Shown here in pieces: positions 17,831-26,650 of a stretch of DNA of 64,000 nt. The translations under genes and the position numbers were made by a program. The stretch is from Kumtagia sp963839725 (lineage in GTDB: Bacteria > Pseudomonadota > Alphaproteobacteria > Rhizobiales > Rhizobiaceae), in assembly GCA_963839725.1 (NCBI GenBank), contig CAWIWT010000018.1:1-64000 (forward strand). Direction: 5' to 3'. Numbering within the stretch: position 1 is the first letter of the stretch; every line of letters starts with the position of its first letter. Below the pieces are notes generated by a model that was given only the letters and a program-made list of their open reading frames with translations, had not been told where the DNA came from and made no database searches.

Positions 17831-18505
17831 ATGAAATCCGCGGTTGTCCTCCTTCCCGGCCTCAATCGCGACCGCGACATGATCGCGGCGCTGACGAAGA
17901 TTTCCGGCCACGCGCCGGCGACGATCTGGCAGACGGAGACGGAAATTCCGGATGTCGATCTGATCGTCATTCCGGGCGGGTTTTCCTACGGCGATTATCT
18001 GCGTTGCGGCGCGATCGGCGCGCGCAAGCCGGTGATGCGGGCGGTCGCGGAAAAGGCGGCCAAGGGCGTGCCTGTCATCGGTGTTTGCAACGGCTTCCAG
18101 ATCCTGCTCGAGGCTGGCCTGCTGCCCGGTGCGCTGATGCGCAACACGTCTCTGAGGTTTGTCTGCCGGGAAGTGAAGCTGCAGGTGGCGAACGCCAATA
18201 CGGCGTTCACCCGCAACTACGCCGCCGGTCAGATCATACGCGCGCCGGTGGCTCACCACGACGGCAACTACTTCGCCGATGCCGAAACGCTGGCGCGCAT
18301 CGAGGGCGACGGCCAGGTGGTGTTCCGCTATGCGGAGGGCACCAACCCGAATGGGTCGGTCAACGAAATCGCCGGCATCATGAATGCCAATGGCAACGTG
18401 CTCGGCTTGATGCCGCATCCGGAAGACCTGATCGAGGCGGCGCATGGCGGCATCGATGGGCGCGGCCTGTTTGAAAGTGCGCTGGGCATTCGTGCCGCCG
18501 CATGA
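17831..18505 (+). CDS. purQ: Phosphoribosylformylglycinamidine synthase subunit PurQ
   Basis: A 224-residue class I glutamine amidotransferase that supplies ammonia to PurL. The nucleophile is Cys86 in GVCNGFQILLEAGLLPGAL; the catalytic His/Glu pair is in LMPHPEDLIE. VIPGGFSYGDYLRCGAI is the PurQ oxyanion region. It has the usual compact PurQ length and starts at ATG 17831. Confidence 0.96.
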   Translation: MKSAVVLLPGLNRDRDMIAALTKISGHAPATIWQTETEIPDVDLIVIPGGFSYGDYLRCGAIGARKPVMRAVAEKAAKGVPVIGVCNGFQILLEAGLLPGALMRNTSLRFVCREVKLQVANANTAFTRNYAAGQIIRAPVAHHDGNYFADAETLARIEGDGQVVFRYAEGTNPNGSVNEIAGIMNANGNVLGLMPHPEDLIEAAHGGIDGRGLFESALGIRAAA

Positions 18506-18605
18506 TTGTCACAGTTTCCACTAATCCATTGGTTTTGCTTCGAGTTCCCCCGAAGATCGCTTCAGGGAGTTCGGTTCGATGCATTGGCAATAGGGACAAT
18601 TTCTG

Positions 18606-19001
18606 ATGCGATTTTTGCGCACCGCACTGCCCCTCCTCGCGCTTGCTTTGGTGGCTTGCCAAGCGGCGCCCTCAAAGACAAGCGTCGGCAAGAGCGCATC
18701 GCTGCTGGCGATGGAGGTTGTCGCGACCGCCGCGCATAAATGCTGGTTCGCGTCCAAGGACCCGGCTTTCAAGACCTACAAATTCGCCAATGAACTGAAT
18801 TCGTTCAGCGGCCAGCCCCGCTTCCTGCTGGTGCCAGCAAAAAATTATGGTGGACGTCCATTGCTGGTCGTGCAGGCAACTGGCGGCTCATCGAAAGTCG
18901 ATGCCTTCGGTCCCTTGCTGAGCGAACCGCTCGGCACGCGCGTCTCCAGCGACCTGACCCGCTGGACGTCAGGCGACACCTCCTGCGCCGCCGCTGCTTA
19001 G
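18606..19001 (+). CDS. Putative lipoprotein, unknown function
   Basis: A 131-residue protein with a short signal peptide (MRFLRTALPLLALALVAC) ending in a lipobox LVAC. The mature part is mixed alpha/beta, with KCWFASKDPAFKTYKFANELNSF and RFLLVPAKNYGGRPLLVVQA; it has two further Cys. No known domain is recognised, though similar proteins are widespread in Rhizobiales. Single gene, 100 nt after purQ. Confidence 0.7.
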   Translation: MRFLRTALPLLALALVACQAAPSKTSVGKSASLLAMEVVATAAHKCWFASKDPAFKTYKFANELNSFSGQPRFLLVPAKNYGGRPLLVVQATGGSSKVDAFGPLLSEPLGTRVSSDLTRWTSGDTSCAAAA

Positions 19002-19092
19002 CTTCTGCTGCGGTAATAACTTCCTCGGGCTCGCATGGAGTCCCTCTCACCGGTTCGCTTCGCAAGCCAGTGAGAGGTCGAGGAACGGTAGA

Positions 19093-19229
19093 GAGTCATT
19101 TTGCTTCAGAGGCGGCGGGCGTTCGCCGTGTCGGGTGGTCGGCAAATGGGGAAAACCGCACACCCCTGGCATGCCTAGGGTTTAGCAAGCCAGCGATGCA
19201 AGCACCGCCGCCCGTAAGCAAAATGACTC
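19093..19229. repeat. 137-nt element bounded by a 14-bp perfect inverted repeat
   Basis: GAGTCATTTTGCTT (19093-19106) recurs inverted as AAGCAAAATGACTC (19216-19229). Just inside, GGCGGCGG (19111-19118) and CCGCCGCC (19205-19212) also pair, so a stem of 22 bp with a small internal loop encloses about 86 nt. No target duplication is obvious. It has no coding potential and looks like a small palindromic mobile repeat or a structured RNA. The surrounding intergenic stretch (19002-19287) holds nothing else. Confidence 0.55.
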
Positions 19230-19287
19230 GATGCGTTAGCCATCGCCGCAATTTCCATCCGTCGGCGACTTGTCGAACAGCTGGGGA

Positions 19288-19530
19288 TCACTCCCACGGA
19301 TTGCGCAGCCCTTCGCGCTCGGCGTCGGCCCGTGACAAGCCAATATCCTTGAGCTGTTCGTCGGTCATTGAAAGCAAGGCGAGACGGCTACGACGCTTTT
19401 CGGCCATGGCCGAGATCGCCAGGAAGACTGCCGACAGTAAGCTGGTCGTGCCGAACCTTGTCCGTATAGAAACCGTCTCGGCCGTCAGGTACCTCGGATC
19501 ACCCGATCTAAATGTCTCTATTGCACTCAT
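19288..19530 (-). CDS. DUF1127 (YjiS-like) small protein
   Basis: An 80-residue protein with the C-terminal DUF1127 signature: KRRSRLALLSMTDEQLKDIGLSRADAEREGLRNPWE, a basic, helix-rich segment. Short DUF1127 proteins in Agrobacterium and Rhodobacter bind RNA and influence sRNA turnover and phosphate metabolism; a role here is inferred. The N-terminal half has a hydrophobic stretch (SLLSAVFLAISAM). Start at 19530 with GGAG 6 nt upstream. Divergent from the MocR regulator, its probable controller. Confidence 0.8.
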   Translation of the reverse strand: MSAIETFRSGDPRYLTAETVSIRTRFGTTSLLSAVFLAISAMAEKRRSRLALLSMTDEQLKDIGLSRADAEREGLRNPWE

Positions 19531-19581
19531 TGCCTTCTCCAATCGTCTTGTCATCATCATTCACAGGTACAATCTTTTGAA

Positions 19582-19626
19582 TTGACCCCATTGCAATTGC
19601 AAGCTATTAAATTGTCATGATGACAA
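19582..19626 (+). promoter_or_regulatory. MocR-gene promoter with two palindromes; likely leaderless start
   Basis: TTGACC (19582-19587), 17 nt, then TATTAA (19605-19610) is a sound sigma-70 promoter reading toward the MocR gene. Its ATG at 19617 sits where transcription should begin, so the mRNA is probably leaderless. The spacer holds the perfect palindrome TTGCAATTGCAA (19591-19602), and TTGTCATGATGACAA (19612-19626) spans the start codon. Either could be an operator for the regulator itself. Confidence 0.5.
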
Positions 19627-21044
19627 ATTGGCTTCCTGATCTCTCACAGGGCACCGGCCCGCTCTATCTGCGGCTTGCGGATCAGATCGAAAGAGACATT
19701 GGCAGTGGCAAGCTGCCGGCGGGCGACAAGCTGCCACCGCAGCGCAACCTTGCTTATGATGTCGGGGTGACAATCGGGACAGTCACGCGCGCTTACGCTG
19801 TAGCCCGCGAGCGCGGATTGGTCAGCGGAGAGGTCGGACGGGGCACCTATGTGCTGGGCGACAGCGGCCATGATGGCGACGTCGCGCGCATTGAGGTGCG
19901 AGGCCCCAGCCCGCTTTCCATCATTCCTGAGGCGACGCCTGGCTCGGTCAAGCTGCGCATGGACAGCACGTCGGCTTCTGACGTCGGCCAGAGCACCATC
20001 ATTCAAAAATTGCTCAACCGGATCACCAGCGGGCATGCCGACAAGGTTGGCGACTATACGCGCAGTTGGCCGCAGGATTGGCGCGAGGCAGGCAGGAAGT
20101 GGCTGGCCGTCACTAACTGGTCGCCAGATCCGCAGACAATTGTCTCGACCGCAGGCTGTCATGCGGCGATCATGGCGGTTATCGCCGTTGCCACCGCGCC
20201 TGGCGACAAGATCGCCTTCGAACAGCTCACCTATTCGTCGATCTCGCGCAGTGCCAATCTGATCGGCCGCCGCAGCGTGGTGTTCGGCAACGACAAGAAC
20301 GGCGCGGACCCGGAGGATTTCGAGCGGCTTTGCGCCCAGCAGCACCCGAAGCTGGTGTTCCTAATGCCGTCAATGCAGAACCCGACCCTGTCGATCATGC
20401 CGACAGACCGCATGCGCGCCATTGTCGAAGTGGCGCGCAAGTACAATGTGTGGATCATCGAGGATTCCATCTACAGTTCATTGCTGGAGCAGAAGCCCGG
20501 CACGCTCGCAGCGCTTGCGCCGGACCGGGTGTTTCATGTCGGTGGCCTGTCGAAGGCGGTGTCGGCCGGCGTGCGGGCGGGATGGGTCGCCTGCCCTGCG
20601 CATTTCGCGCCGCGCGTCCAGACAGCGCACAAGATGGTCACAGGCGGCATTTCCTTCATGCTTGCCCAACTCGCCGCAGACATGGTGAACAGCGGCGAAG
20701 CCGACGCGATCCGGCTTAAGGTACGCAAGGAAATCGCCGCGCGCGAGGAAATGGCACGGCGGATTTTCGCCGGCCTCGATTTCCGGTCTCACCCCGATGT
20801 GCCGTATCTCTGGATGAAACTGCCCGAGCCATGGCTTTCCGGCACCTTCAAGCAGGTTGCGGCGAATGAGGGCGTACTCATCGACGACGAGGACGAGTAC
20901 AAGCCTGGGCGCGGCGAGAAGGTGTATTACCGAATTCGCGTCGGCTTCTCGATCCCGAAGACCCGCGAGGACGTCGCGGCGGGCTTTTCAACGATCCGTC
21001 GTCTGGTCGACCACGCCGGCTCAGGTTACGACAGCTACGGATGA
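19617..21044 (+). CDS. MocR-type GntR regulator with PLP aminotransferase-like domain
   Basis: A 475-residue fusion of an N-terminal winged helix (GPLYLRLADQIERDIGSGKLPAGDKLPPQRNLA, then VTIGTVTRAY) with a fold-type I aminotransferase domain. The PLP-binding Lys is about residue 313 in HVGGLSKAVSAGVRAGW; NPTLSIMP and the Asp/Tyr of IIEDSIYSSL are the cofactor ring contacts. Such proteins sense PLP-linked ligands and often control a divergent gene; here that is the DUF1127 gene 86 nt away. The ligand is not known. Two adjacent ATGs (19617, 19620) are possible starts. Confidence 0.88.
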   Translation: MMTNWLPDLSQGTGPLYLRLADQIERDIGSGKLPAGDKLPPQRNLAYDVGVTIGTVTRAYAVARERGLVSGEVGRGTYVLGDSGHDGDVARIEVRGPSPLSIIPEATPGSVKLRMDSTSASDVGQSTIIQKLLNRITSGHADKVGDYTRSWPQDWREAGRKWLAVTNWSPDPQTIVSTAGCHAAIMAVIAVATAPGDKIAFEQLTYSSISRSANLIGRRSVVFGNDKNGADPEDFERLCAQQHPKLVFLMPSMQNPTLSIMPTDRMRAIVEVARKYNVWIIEDSIYSSLLEQKPGTLAALAPDRVFHVGGLSKAVSAGVRAGWVACPAHFAPRVQTAHKMVTGGISFMLAQLAADMVNSGEADAIRLKVRKEIAAREEMARRIFAGLDFRSHPDVPYLWMKLPEPWLSGTFKQVAANEGVLIDDEDEYKPGRGEKVYYRIRVGFSIPKTREDVAAGFSTIRRLVDHAGSGYDSYG

Positions 21045-21211
21045 CCGCCCTCACCCGACACGAAGGTGGTGGCACGTAACTCATGCAGCAAGCAAGCTAG
21101 CTCCCGCGCAAGCCCTGTGAGTTGCCCTGAATTTTCCCACATTGAGGGTGTCAATCCGCATTGCTTGTTATATGAACCGGCCACCCCAATCAGGCGAGGC
21201 CGGCCTTCACG

Positions 21212-23446
21212 ATGAGCATCCGCAACGACGTCGCGATCACGGACGATTTGGTGAAAGCGCATGGGCTCAAGCCCGACGAGTACCAGCGTATCCTGACGCT
21301 GATCGGCCGCAAGCCGAGCTTCACCGAGCTCGGCATCTTCTCGGCCATGTGGAACGAGCACTGCTCGTACAAGTCTTCCAAGAGATGGCTGCGCACACTG
21401 CCCACCAAGGGACCCCGTGTGATCCAGGGCCCGGGCGAGAATGCCGGCGTTGTCGACATCGGCGACGGACAATGCGTGGTCTTCAAGATGGAGAGCCACA
21501 ACCATCCATCCTATATCGAACCCTACCAGGGCGCGGCGACCGGCGTCGGCGGCATCTTGCGCGACGTCTTCACAATGGGCGCGCGGCCGATCGCGGCGAT
21601 GAACGCGCTGCGTTTCGGCGAGCCTGACCACGCTAAGACCCGGCATCTGGTGGCCGGTGTGGTTTCCGGCGTCGGCGGCTATGGCAATGCCTTCGGCGTG
21701 CCGACGGTCGGCGGCGAGGTCAATTTCGACGCCCGCTACAATGGCAACTGCCTCGTCAACGCTTTCGCTGCCGGCTTGGCACGGACCGACGGCATATTCC
21801 TATCCGAGGCAAAAGGCGTTGGCCTGCCGGTCGTCTATCTCGGCGCCAAGACAGGCCGCGATGGCGTCGGTGGCGCAACCATGGCGTCGGCCGAGTTCGA
21901 CGATACCATCGAAGAGAAGCGCCCGACCGTCCAAGTGGGCGATCCCTTCACTGAAAAATGCCTGTTGGAAGCCTGCCTTGAGCTGATGGCGTCCGGCGCC
22001 GTCATCGCCATCCAGGATATGGGTGCCGCCGGCCTGACCTGCTCGGCCGTCGAAATGGGCGCCAAGGGCGATCTCGGCATCGAACTTGACCTCGACAAGG
22101 TGCCAGTGCGCGAAGAGCGCATGAGCGCCTATGAGATGATGCTGTCGGAAAGCCAGGAGCGCATGCTCATGGTGCTCAGGCCCGAACTGGAAAAGCAGGC
22201 CGAGGCAATCTTCCACAAATGGGGGCTGGACTTCGCCATCGTCGGCAAGACGACGGACGATCTGCGCTTCCGCGTCATCCATCTGGGCGAGGAAGTCGCC
22301 AATTTGCCGATCAAGGAGCTCGGCGACCAGGCGCCGGAATATGACCGCCCCTGGACCGCGCCCAAGCCGCGCGCGCCGCTGGCCAAGGACGACATCCCCC
22401 CCGCGGACGTGGCCGACGCGCTGCTCACGATGCTGGGCGGACCCAACCTTTCCAGCCGCCGCTGGGTCTGGGAGCAGTATGATTCGCTGATTCTCGCCAA
22501 CACGCTGCAAATCCCCGGCGGTGATGCCGGCGTGGTACGCGTCGATGGCCACGCCACCAAGGCGCTTGCCTTCTCATCCGACGTGACGCCGCGCTATTGC
22601 GAGGCCGATCCATTCGAAGGCGGCAAACAGGCAGTGGCGGAATGTTGGCGCAATCTCACCGCCACCGGGGCGGAGCCGCTGGCGGCAACGGACAATCTCA
22701 ATTTCGGCAATCCGGAACGACCGGAGATCATGGGTCAGTTGGTGAAGGCGATCGAAGGCATCGGCGAGGCCTGCCGGGCGCTCGATTTTCCGATCGTCTC
22801 GGGCAATGTCTCGCTCTACAACGAGACCAACGGCCAAGGCATTCTGCCGACTCCAACCATTGGCGGCGTCGGGCTGATCGGCGATTGGTCGAAGATGGCG
22901 CGCATCGGCTTTGCCGCCGAGGGCGAGGCGATCATCCTGGTCGGCGCGCCGGCATCGTGGGGCACGCACCTGGGGCAGTCGATCTACATGCGCGACATTC
23001 AGGGCCGCGCCGATGGGCCTGCCCCGGCGGTCGACCTGGCGCATGAGAAGAGGACCGGCGACCTGGTGCGCAAGTTGATTGCGACCGGAGTCGCCACGGC
23101 TGTCCACGATCTGTCGGACGGCGGTCTGGCGGTCGGATTGGCCGAAATGGCGATGGCGAGCGGCATCGGCGCGACTGTCAATCAGCTAAAGGACCATTCG
23201 CCGATCCCGGTATTCTTTGGCGAGGATCAGGGCCGCTATCTCGTCACCATCCCGCGCGACCAGGTCGACTGGTTCCTCGGTGAATTCCTCAAGGATACCG
23301 GCGTCTTCGCGCCGCGGATCGGCGTCACCGGCGGGCGCGACGTGAAGCTCGGCGACGCGCGCGCGATTTCCGTCGCGAAGCTGAAGGCCGCGCATGAAGG
23401 CTGGTTCCCCGCCTTCATGGAGGGTGAGTTGCCCTCGGCAAACTGA
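21212..23446 (+). CDS. purL: Phosphoribosylformylglycinamidine synthase subunit PurL
   Basis: A 744-residue small-type PurL, which aminates FGAR to FGAM with ATP and ammonia from PurQ. Recognised by SAMWNEHCSYKSSK, VVFKMESHNHPS, GVGGILRDVFTMGARPIA, TGRDGVGGATMASAEF and DMGAAGLTCSAVEMG. The lack of fused amidotransferase and N-terminal domains agrees with separate purS and purQ genes nearby. Start at ATG 21212. Confidence 0.97.
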   Translation: MSIRNDVAITDDLVKAHGLKPDEYQRILTLIGRKPSFTELGIFSAMWNEHCSYKSSKRWLRTLPTKGPRVIQGPGENAGVVDIGDGQCVVFKMESHNHPSYIEPYQGAATGVGGILRDVFTMGARPIAAMNALRFGEPDHAKTRHLVAGVVSGVGGYGNAFGVPTVGGEVNFDARYNGNCLVNAFAAGLARTDGIFLSEAKGVGLPVVYLGAKTGRDGVGGATMASAEFDDTIEEKRPTVQVGDPFTEKCLLEACLELMASGAVIAIQDMGAAGLTCSAVEMGAKGDLGIELDLDKVPVREERMSAYEMMLSESQERMLMVLRPELEKQAEAIFHKWGLDFAIVGKTTDDLRFRVIHLGEEVANLPIKELGDQAPEYDRPWTAPKPRAPLAKDDIPPADVADALLTMLGGPNLSSRRWVWEQYDSLILANTLQIPGGDAGVVRVDGHATKALAFSSDVTPRYCEADPFEGGKQAVAECWRNLTATGAEPLAATDNLNFGNPERPEIMGQLVKAIEGIGEACRALDFPIVSGNVSLYNETNGQGILPTPTIGGVGLIGDWSKMARIGFAAEGEAIILVGAPASWGTHLGQSIYMRDIQGRADGPAPAVDLAHEKRTGDLVRKLIATGVATAVHDLSDGGLAVGLAEMAMASGIGATVNQLKDHSPIPVFFGEDQGRYLVTIPRDQVDWFLGEFLKDTGVFAPRIGVTGGRDVKLGDARAISVAKLKAAHEGWFPAFMEGELPSAN

Positions 23447-23538
23447 CTTCGGGCTTGATCTCCGGGCCGGAAAGTCCAAGGTAATAGCTGGTGGCGTTTT
23501 TGCGGGCGCTGCAAGTGAAATTCATACGGGAACCTAGG

Positions 23539-23772
23539 ATGGCAATGGACGCGCATGACATCGAACGGATGATCAGGGAGTCCATCCCGGATGCCAAGGT
23601 GACGATCCGCGATCTTGCCGGCGACGGCGACCACTATGCGGCGGAGGTTGTCGCCGAGAGCTTTCGTGGCAAGAGCCGTGTCCAGCAGCACCAGATGGTC
23701 TACGAGGCTCTGAAAGGCAACATGGGCGGTGTCCTGCATGCGCTGGCGCTGCAGACCAGCGTTCCGGAGTAA
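23539..23772 (+). CDS. BolA/IbaG family protein
   Basis: A 77-residue BolA-fold protein (DAHDIERMIRESIPDAKVTIRDLAGDGDHYAAEVVAESFRGKSRVQQHQMVYEAL). The conserved His in VQQHQMVY is the likely cluster ligand shared with monothiol glutaredoxin; such BolA-Grx pairs carry [2Fe-2S] clusters in iron sensing and delivery. The partner gene grxD lies 1.07 kb downstream in the same direction; in related genomes the two are usually adjacent. Start ATG 23539. Confidence 0.88.
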   Translation: MAMDAHDIERMIRESIPDAKVTIRDLAGDGDHYAAEVVAESFRGKSRVQQHQMVYEALKGNMGGVLHALALQTSVPE

Positions 23773-24845
23773 GCCCTATTGATGTCCATCGTCGGCGATT
23801 TCGTCGAACAGGTCGTGAGCTCGGCTCTCAGCGAGGGCATGCGTAAACTTGGTGGGAAACGCAGGCGTCGACGGCCTTCTGCCATTTCGTTGAAGCACCA
23901 CCGCGCCGAAAGCGGGACGCGAAGTGCAGAGATTGCACAGATCGTGACCGCAACGTCTCGTGGCCGACCGTATGCGATGATTGCTTAATTCGAGGAGGAC
24001 GTATCTCACCGTTACCACGCTCCGGAGATTTCCGGCCTGGTCGTTGAACCCTTCGATCCTTCGACAAGCTCAGGATGAGGGGAGGCGGTGCGCGCCTGCC
24101 GGATCAGGAACCGACAACGCGTTGTTTTTAGTTCAAACGATGCCCGGCAGGCGCGCACCATCGACGTTTTCCCTACAACCGATTCCCCCTGTGTCGCTCT
24201 GACCGTAGGGGCCGGACAGCCAGGACCGGACCTTGGGAAGCACTTCCCGGCTTCCCCGACCCCGCCTACCGGACGGGATCAGCCCACGCCACCTTTCTTC
24301 CCTGGTCAGCCCGGTCGCCACCCAAACCCCAACGAGAAAGCAGGACGGGGGATAAGGCCGTATAGGAGGGCGGGGGGCACGGAATTATTTCGAAGGTTGG
24401 AATAAAATATTGAAACTAAATGATAATAATTTGTCCAAGGGCAAACTTGCAGATTTTTGTTCACCGTTTCGGGACCGTCTGCGCTGCCCCTCATCCGCCT
24501 GCCGGCACCTTCTCCCCGTATCCTTCGACAGGCTCAGGACGGGGAGAAGGGACGCTCGCCGCACCGCCGAGGCCAATCGCTAAAAATCGGTGACAAAGCG
24601 CTACGCTGACGCCCCCTCTCCCCCGTCCTGAGCCTGTCGAAGGACACGGGGAGAGGGTAAGGGGAGGGGCAGCGAACACAGTTCCGCAACTCCCAAAGCG
24701 ACCGTCGCCCAAGGATGAGACCGGTGGCGCAAGGGCACGTGGCACAACTGCAATACAGGACGGCGTCTTGTTTCGGGTCGCTGTTGGGTTTATTTCATGA
24801 GTATGTTTCGGGCCTGTCTCCCGCAGGCGCAAAAGGATTGTCACC
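23773..24845. other. Repeat-rich intergenic block between bolA and grxD
   Basis: About 1.07 kb without a supported gene. A 69-codon frame at 23779-23988 starts 7 nt after bolA (MSIVGDFVEQVVSSALSEGM...KRRRRRP) and could be a tiny protein, but its second half looks random. The rest holds a 17-nt dispersed motif three times (24058, 24522, 24627) and a RIME-like hairpin block at 24481-24667. Confidence 0.4.
24481..24667. repeat. RIME-like dispersed repeat with nested 17-nt motifs
   Basis: Two hairpins lie side by side. CCTTCTCCCCGT (24508-24519) pairs with ACGGGGAGAAGG (24539-24550), and a second stem of the CCCTCTCCCC/ACGGGGAGAGGG type lies at about 24611-24657. Each loop carries CCTTCGACAGGCTCAGG (24522-24538), in the second case inverted (24627-24643). 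A related, inverted copy lies at 53185-53339 but lacks the 17-nt motif in its loop. The structure resembles rhizobial intergenic mosaic elements; the name is inference. Confidence 0.65.
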
Positions 24846-25181
24846 ATGAGCGGCATCAACGACTACATCGACAGCGAAGTGAAGGGTCAGGACGTCGTTC
24901 TCTTCATGAAAGGCACGCCCGGCTTTCCGCAATGCGGCTTCTCCGGCCAGGTGGTGCAGATCCTTGATTACCTCGGGGTCGACTACAAGGGCGTCAATGT
25001 CCTCACCTCGAACGAACTGCGCCAGGGCATCAAGGAATACTCCAACTGGCCGACCATTCCCCAGCTTTATGTGAAAGGCGAATTCGTCGGCGGTTGCGAC
25101 ATTATCCGCGAAATGTTCCAGGCTGGCGAATTGCAGAGTTTCTTCGAGGAAAAGGGCGTCAGCGCGCGCGCCGTATCCTGA
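24846..25181 (+). CDS. grxD: Monothiol glutaredoxin Grx4/GrxD
   Basis: A 111-residue monothiol glutaredoxin. The active-site motif CGFS is in GFPQCGFSGQVV; WPTIPQLYVKGEFVGGCDIIREM is the glutathione/cluster-binding part. It carries [2Fe-2S] clusters and pairs with BolA, encoded just upstream. ATG at 24846. Confidence 0.95.
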   Translation: MSGINDYIDSEVKGQDVVLFMKGTPGFPQCGFSGQVVQILDYLGVDYKGVNVLTSNELRQGIKEYSNWPTIPQLYVKGEFVGGCDIIREMFQAGELQSFFEEKGVSARAVS

Positions 25182-25185
25182 GAAA

Positions 25186-25286
25186 GTGAATAGTCAATAG
25201 TGAATAGTGAATCGTAGAGGGGTAGCGCTTACCTGCGGGGCGGCGAAAATCCATTCACCATTCTGCCATTCACCATTCACAATCAG
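25186..25286. repeat. Short TGAATAG/ATTCACC repeats forming an inverted pair
   Basis: GTGAATAGTCAATAGTGAAT (from 25186) and further GTGAAT units to 25213 face ATTCACCATTC units at about 25254-25283. The arms GTGAATAGTGAAT and ATTCACCATTCAC pair over 13 bp with one mismatch. It lies between grxD and the MFS gene and may end grxD transcription, but there is no T-run. Similar low-complexity repeats occur elsewhere in rhizobia. Confidence 0.35.
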
Positions 25287-25355
25287 CTCATTCGAGCATC
25301 TTTGGGCCGGCTTCCCGGCGCATTTCGTTTGCCGCGACATGATCGGAGCAGCCCG

Positions 25356-26606
25356 ATGGACCAGCAGACCACTGCGACGAAGCAGCTCGCCTTTCCGATT
25401 CCGCGCTGGGAGTTCATCGCGCTGTGCGCGGCGCTGATGGCGCTCAATGCGCTTGCCATCGACATCATGTTGCCGGGTCTGCAGCAGATCGGCGCCAGCC
25501 TCGGCGTCGAGAATGAGAACCATCGGCAATATGTGATCACCGCTTATTTTGCCGGTATGGCGTTTGCGCTGCTGGCCTATGGCCCCGCATCCGACCGGTT
25601 TGGCCGCCGTAAGCCGCTGCTCTTCGGCCTCGGCGTCTACCTTTTCGCTGCTTTCGCCGCAGCGCTGTCGCCCAATTTCGAGACGCTGCTCGCCCTGCGC
25701 TTCATTCAGGGCATCGGCGCGGCATCGACCCGCGTTATCGCCGTATCGATGGTGCGCGACCGCTTTGGCGGACGGCAGATGGCGGAAACCATGTCTCTGA
25801 TTTTCATGGTGTTCATGATCATCCCAGTCATCGCGCCAAGCATCGGACAGCTCATGATGCTGTTCGCCAACTGGCACATGATCTTCATCTGCATGGGCCT
25901 GATCGGGCTGGCGATCACCACATGGGCGGCGATCCGTCTGCCGGAAACCCAGCACCCGGAGGACCGCCGCCCGTTCACGCTTGCGTCGGTCGGCCAGGCG
26001 TTCGGCATCGTGCTGACGACGCGCGTCTCTCTCTGGTACACGCTGGCGTCTACCACCGTGTTCGGCGCGCTGTTCGGCTTCATCAATTCCGCGCAGCAGG
26101 TCTATGTCGGTATCTATGGCCTTGGCGTCTGGTTCCCGATCGTCTTTGCGGGGGTCGCCGGCCTGATGGCGGTGTCGTCGTTCCTCAACTCGCAATTGGT
26201 CATGCGCGTCGGCATGCGCCGCCTGTCGCATGCGGCTCTGGTCGGATTCTTCTCTGTCAGCGCGATCTGGTTCGTCTGGTCGCTGTTCGGAGAATTGCCG
26301 CTGGTCGCCTTCGTGATGCTGTTCGCGGCGGCGATGTTCCAGTTTGGCTGGATCGGTTCGAACTTCAACGCACTCGCTATGGAGCCGCTCGGCCACATCG
26401 CCGGATCGGCCTCATCGGTCCAAGGCTTCGTCCAGACGCTTGGCGGCGGGCTCATCGGCGCCTTCATCGGCCAATCGTTCAACGGCACCACGACGCCACT
26501 TGCCGCCGGATTCTGCGGCGTTGCGGGGCTTAGCCTGGTGATGGTGCTTATTGCAGAACGCGGCCGGCTGCTTCACGCCCAGCACGATCCCAAGCCGCGG
26601 AGGTAG
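25356..26606 (+). CDS. MFS transporter, Bcr/CflA type drug exporter
   Basis: About 416 residues with 12 predicted membrane segments. DIMLPGLQQIGASLG in helix 1, the loop 2-3 motif GPASDRFGRRKPLL and RFIQGIGAASTRVIAVSMVRDRF (motif C-like) place it in the DHA1 Bcr/CflA family of proton-driven exporters. I chose the ATG at 25356 (MDQQTTATKQLAFPIPRWEFI). Substrates in the family include bicyclomycin, sulfonamides and cysteine; which applies is unknown. Confidence 0.88.
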   Translation: MDQQTTATKQLAFPIPRWEFIALCAALMALNALAIDIMLPGLQQIGASLGVENENHRQYVITAYFAGMAFALLAYGPASDRFGRRKPLLFGLGVYLFAAFAAALSPNFETLLALRFIQGIGAASTRVIAVSMVRDRFGGRQMAETMSLIFMVFMIIPVIAPSIGQLMMLFANWHMIFICMGLIGLAITTWAAIRLPETQHPEDRRPFTLASVGQAFGIVLTTRVSLWYTLASTTVFGALFGFINSAQQVYVGIYGLGVWFPIVFAGVAGLMAVSSFLNSQLVMRVGMRRLSHAALVGFFSVSAIWFVWSLFGELPLVAFVMLFAAAMFQFGWIGSNFNALAMEPLGHIAGSASSVQGFVQTLGGGLIGAFIGQSFNGTTTPLAAGFCGVAGLSLVMVLIAERGRLLHAQHDPKPRR

Positions 26607-26616
26607 CGCCTCTACT

Positions 26617-26637
26617 CCTCCCCCTTTTGGGGAGGGG
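26617..26637. terminator. Convergent hairpin between MFS and phosphatase genes
   Basis: CCTCCCC (26617-26623) pairs with GGGGAGG (26629-26635), with a CTTTT loop, midway between the stops of two convergent genes. A long T-run is absent, so termination strength is uncertain. Confidence 0.4.
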
Positions 26638-26650
26638 TAATGCCGCGCCC

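Noticed and set aside
23779..23988. 69-codon frame right after bolA
   Set aside because: The first 20 residues look protein-like, but the rest is basic and random, and the next step is a repeat block; not enough to call a gene.
25194..26396. 400-codon frame antisense to the MFS transporter
   Set aside because: Composition (Arg/His/Gln/Asp-rich, no domain) is that of a shadow of a membrane protein gene.
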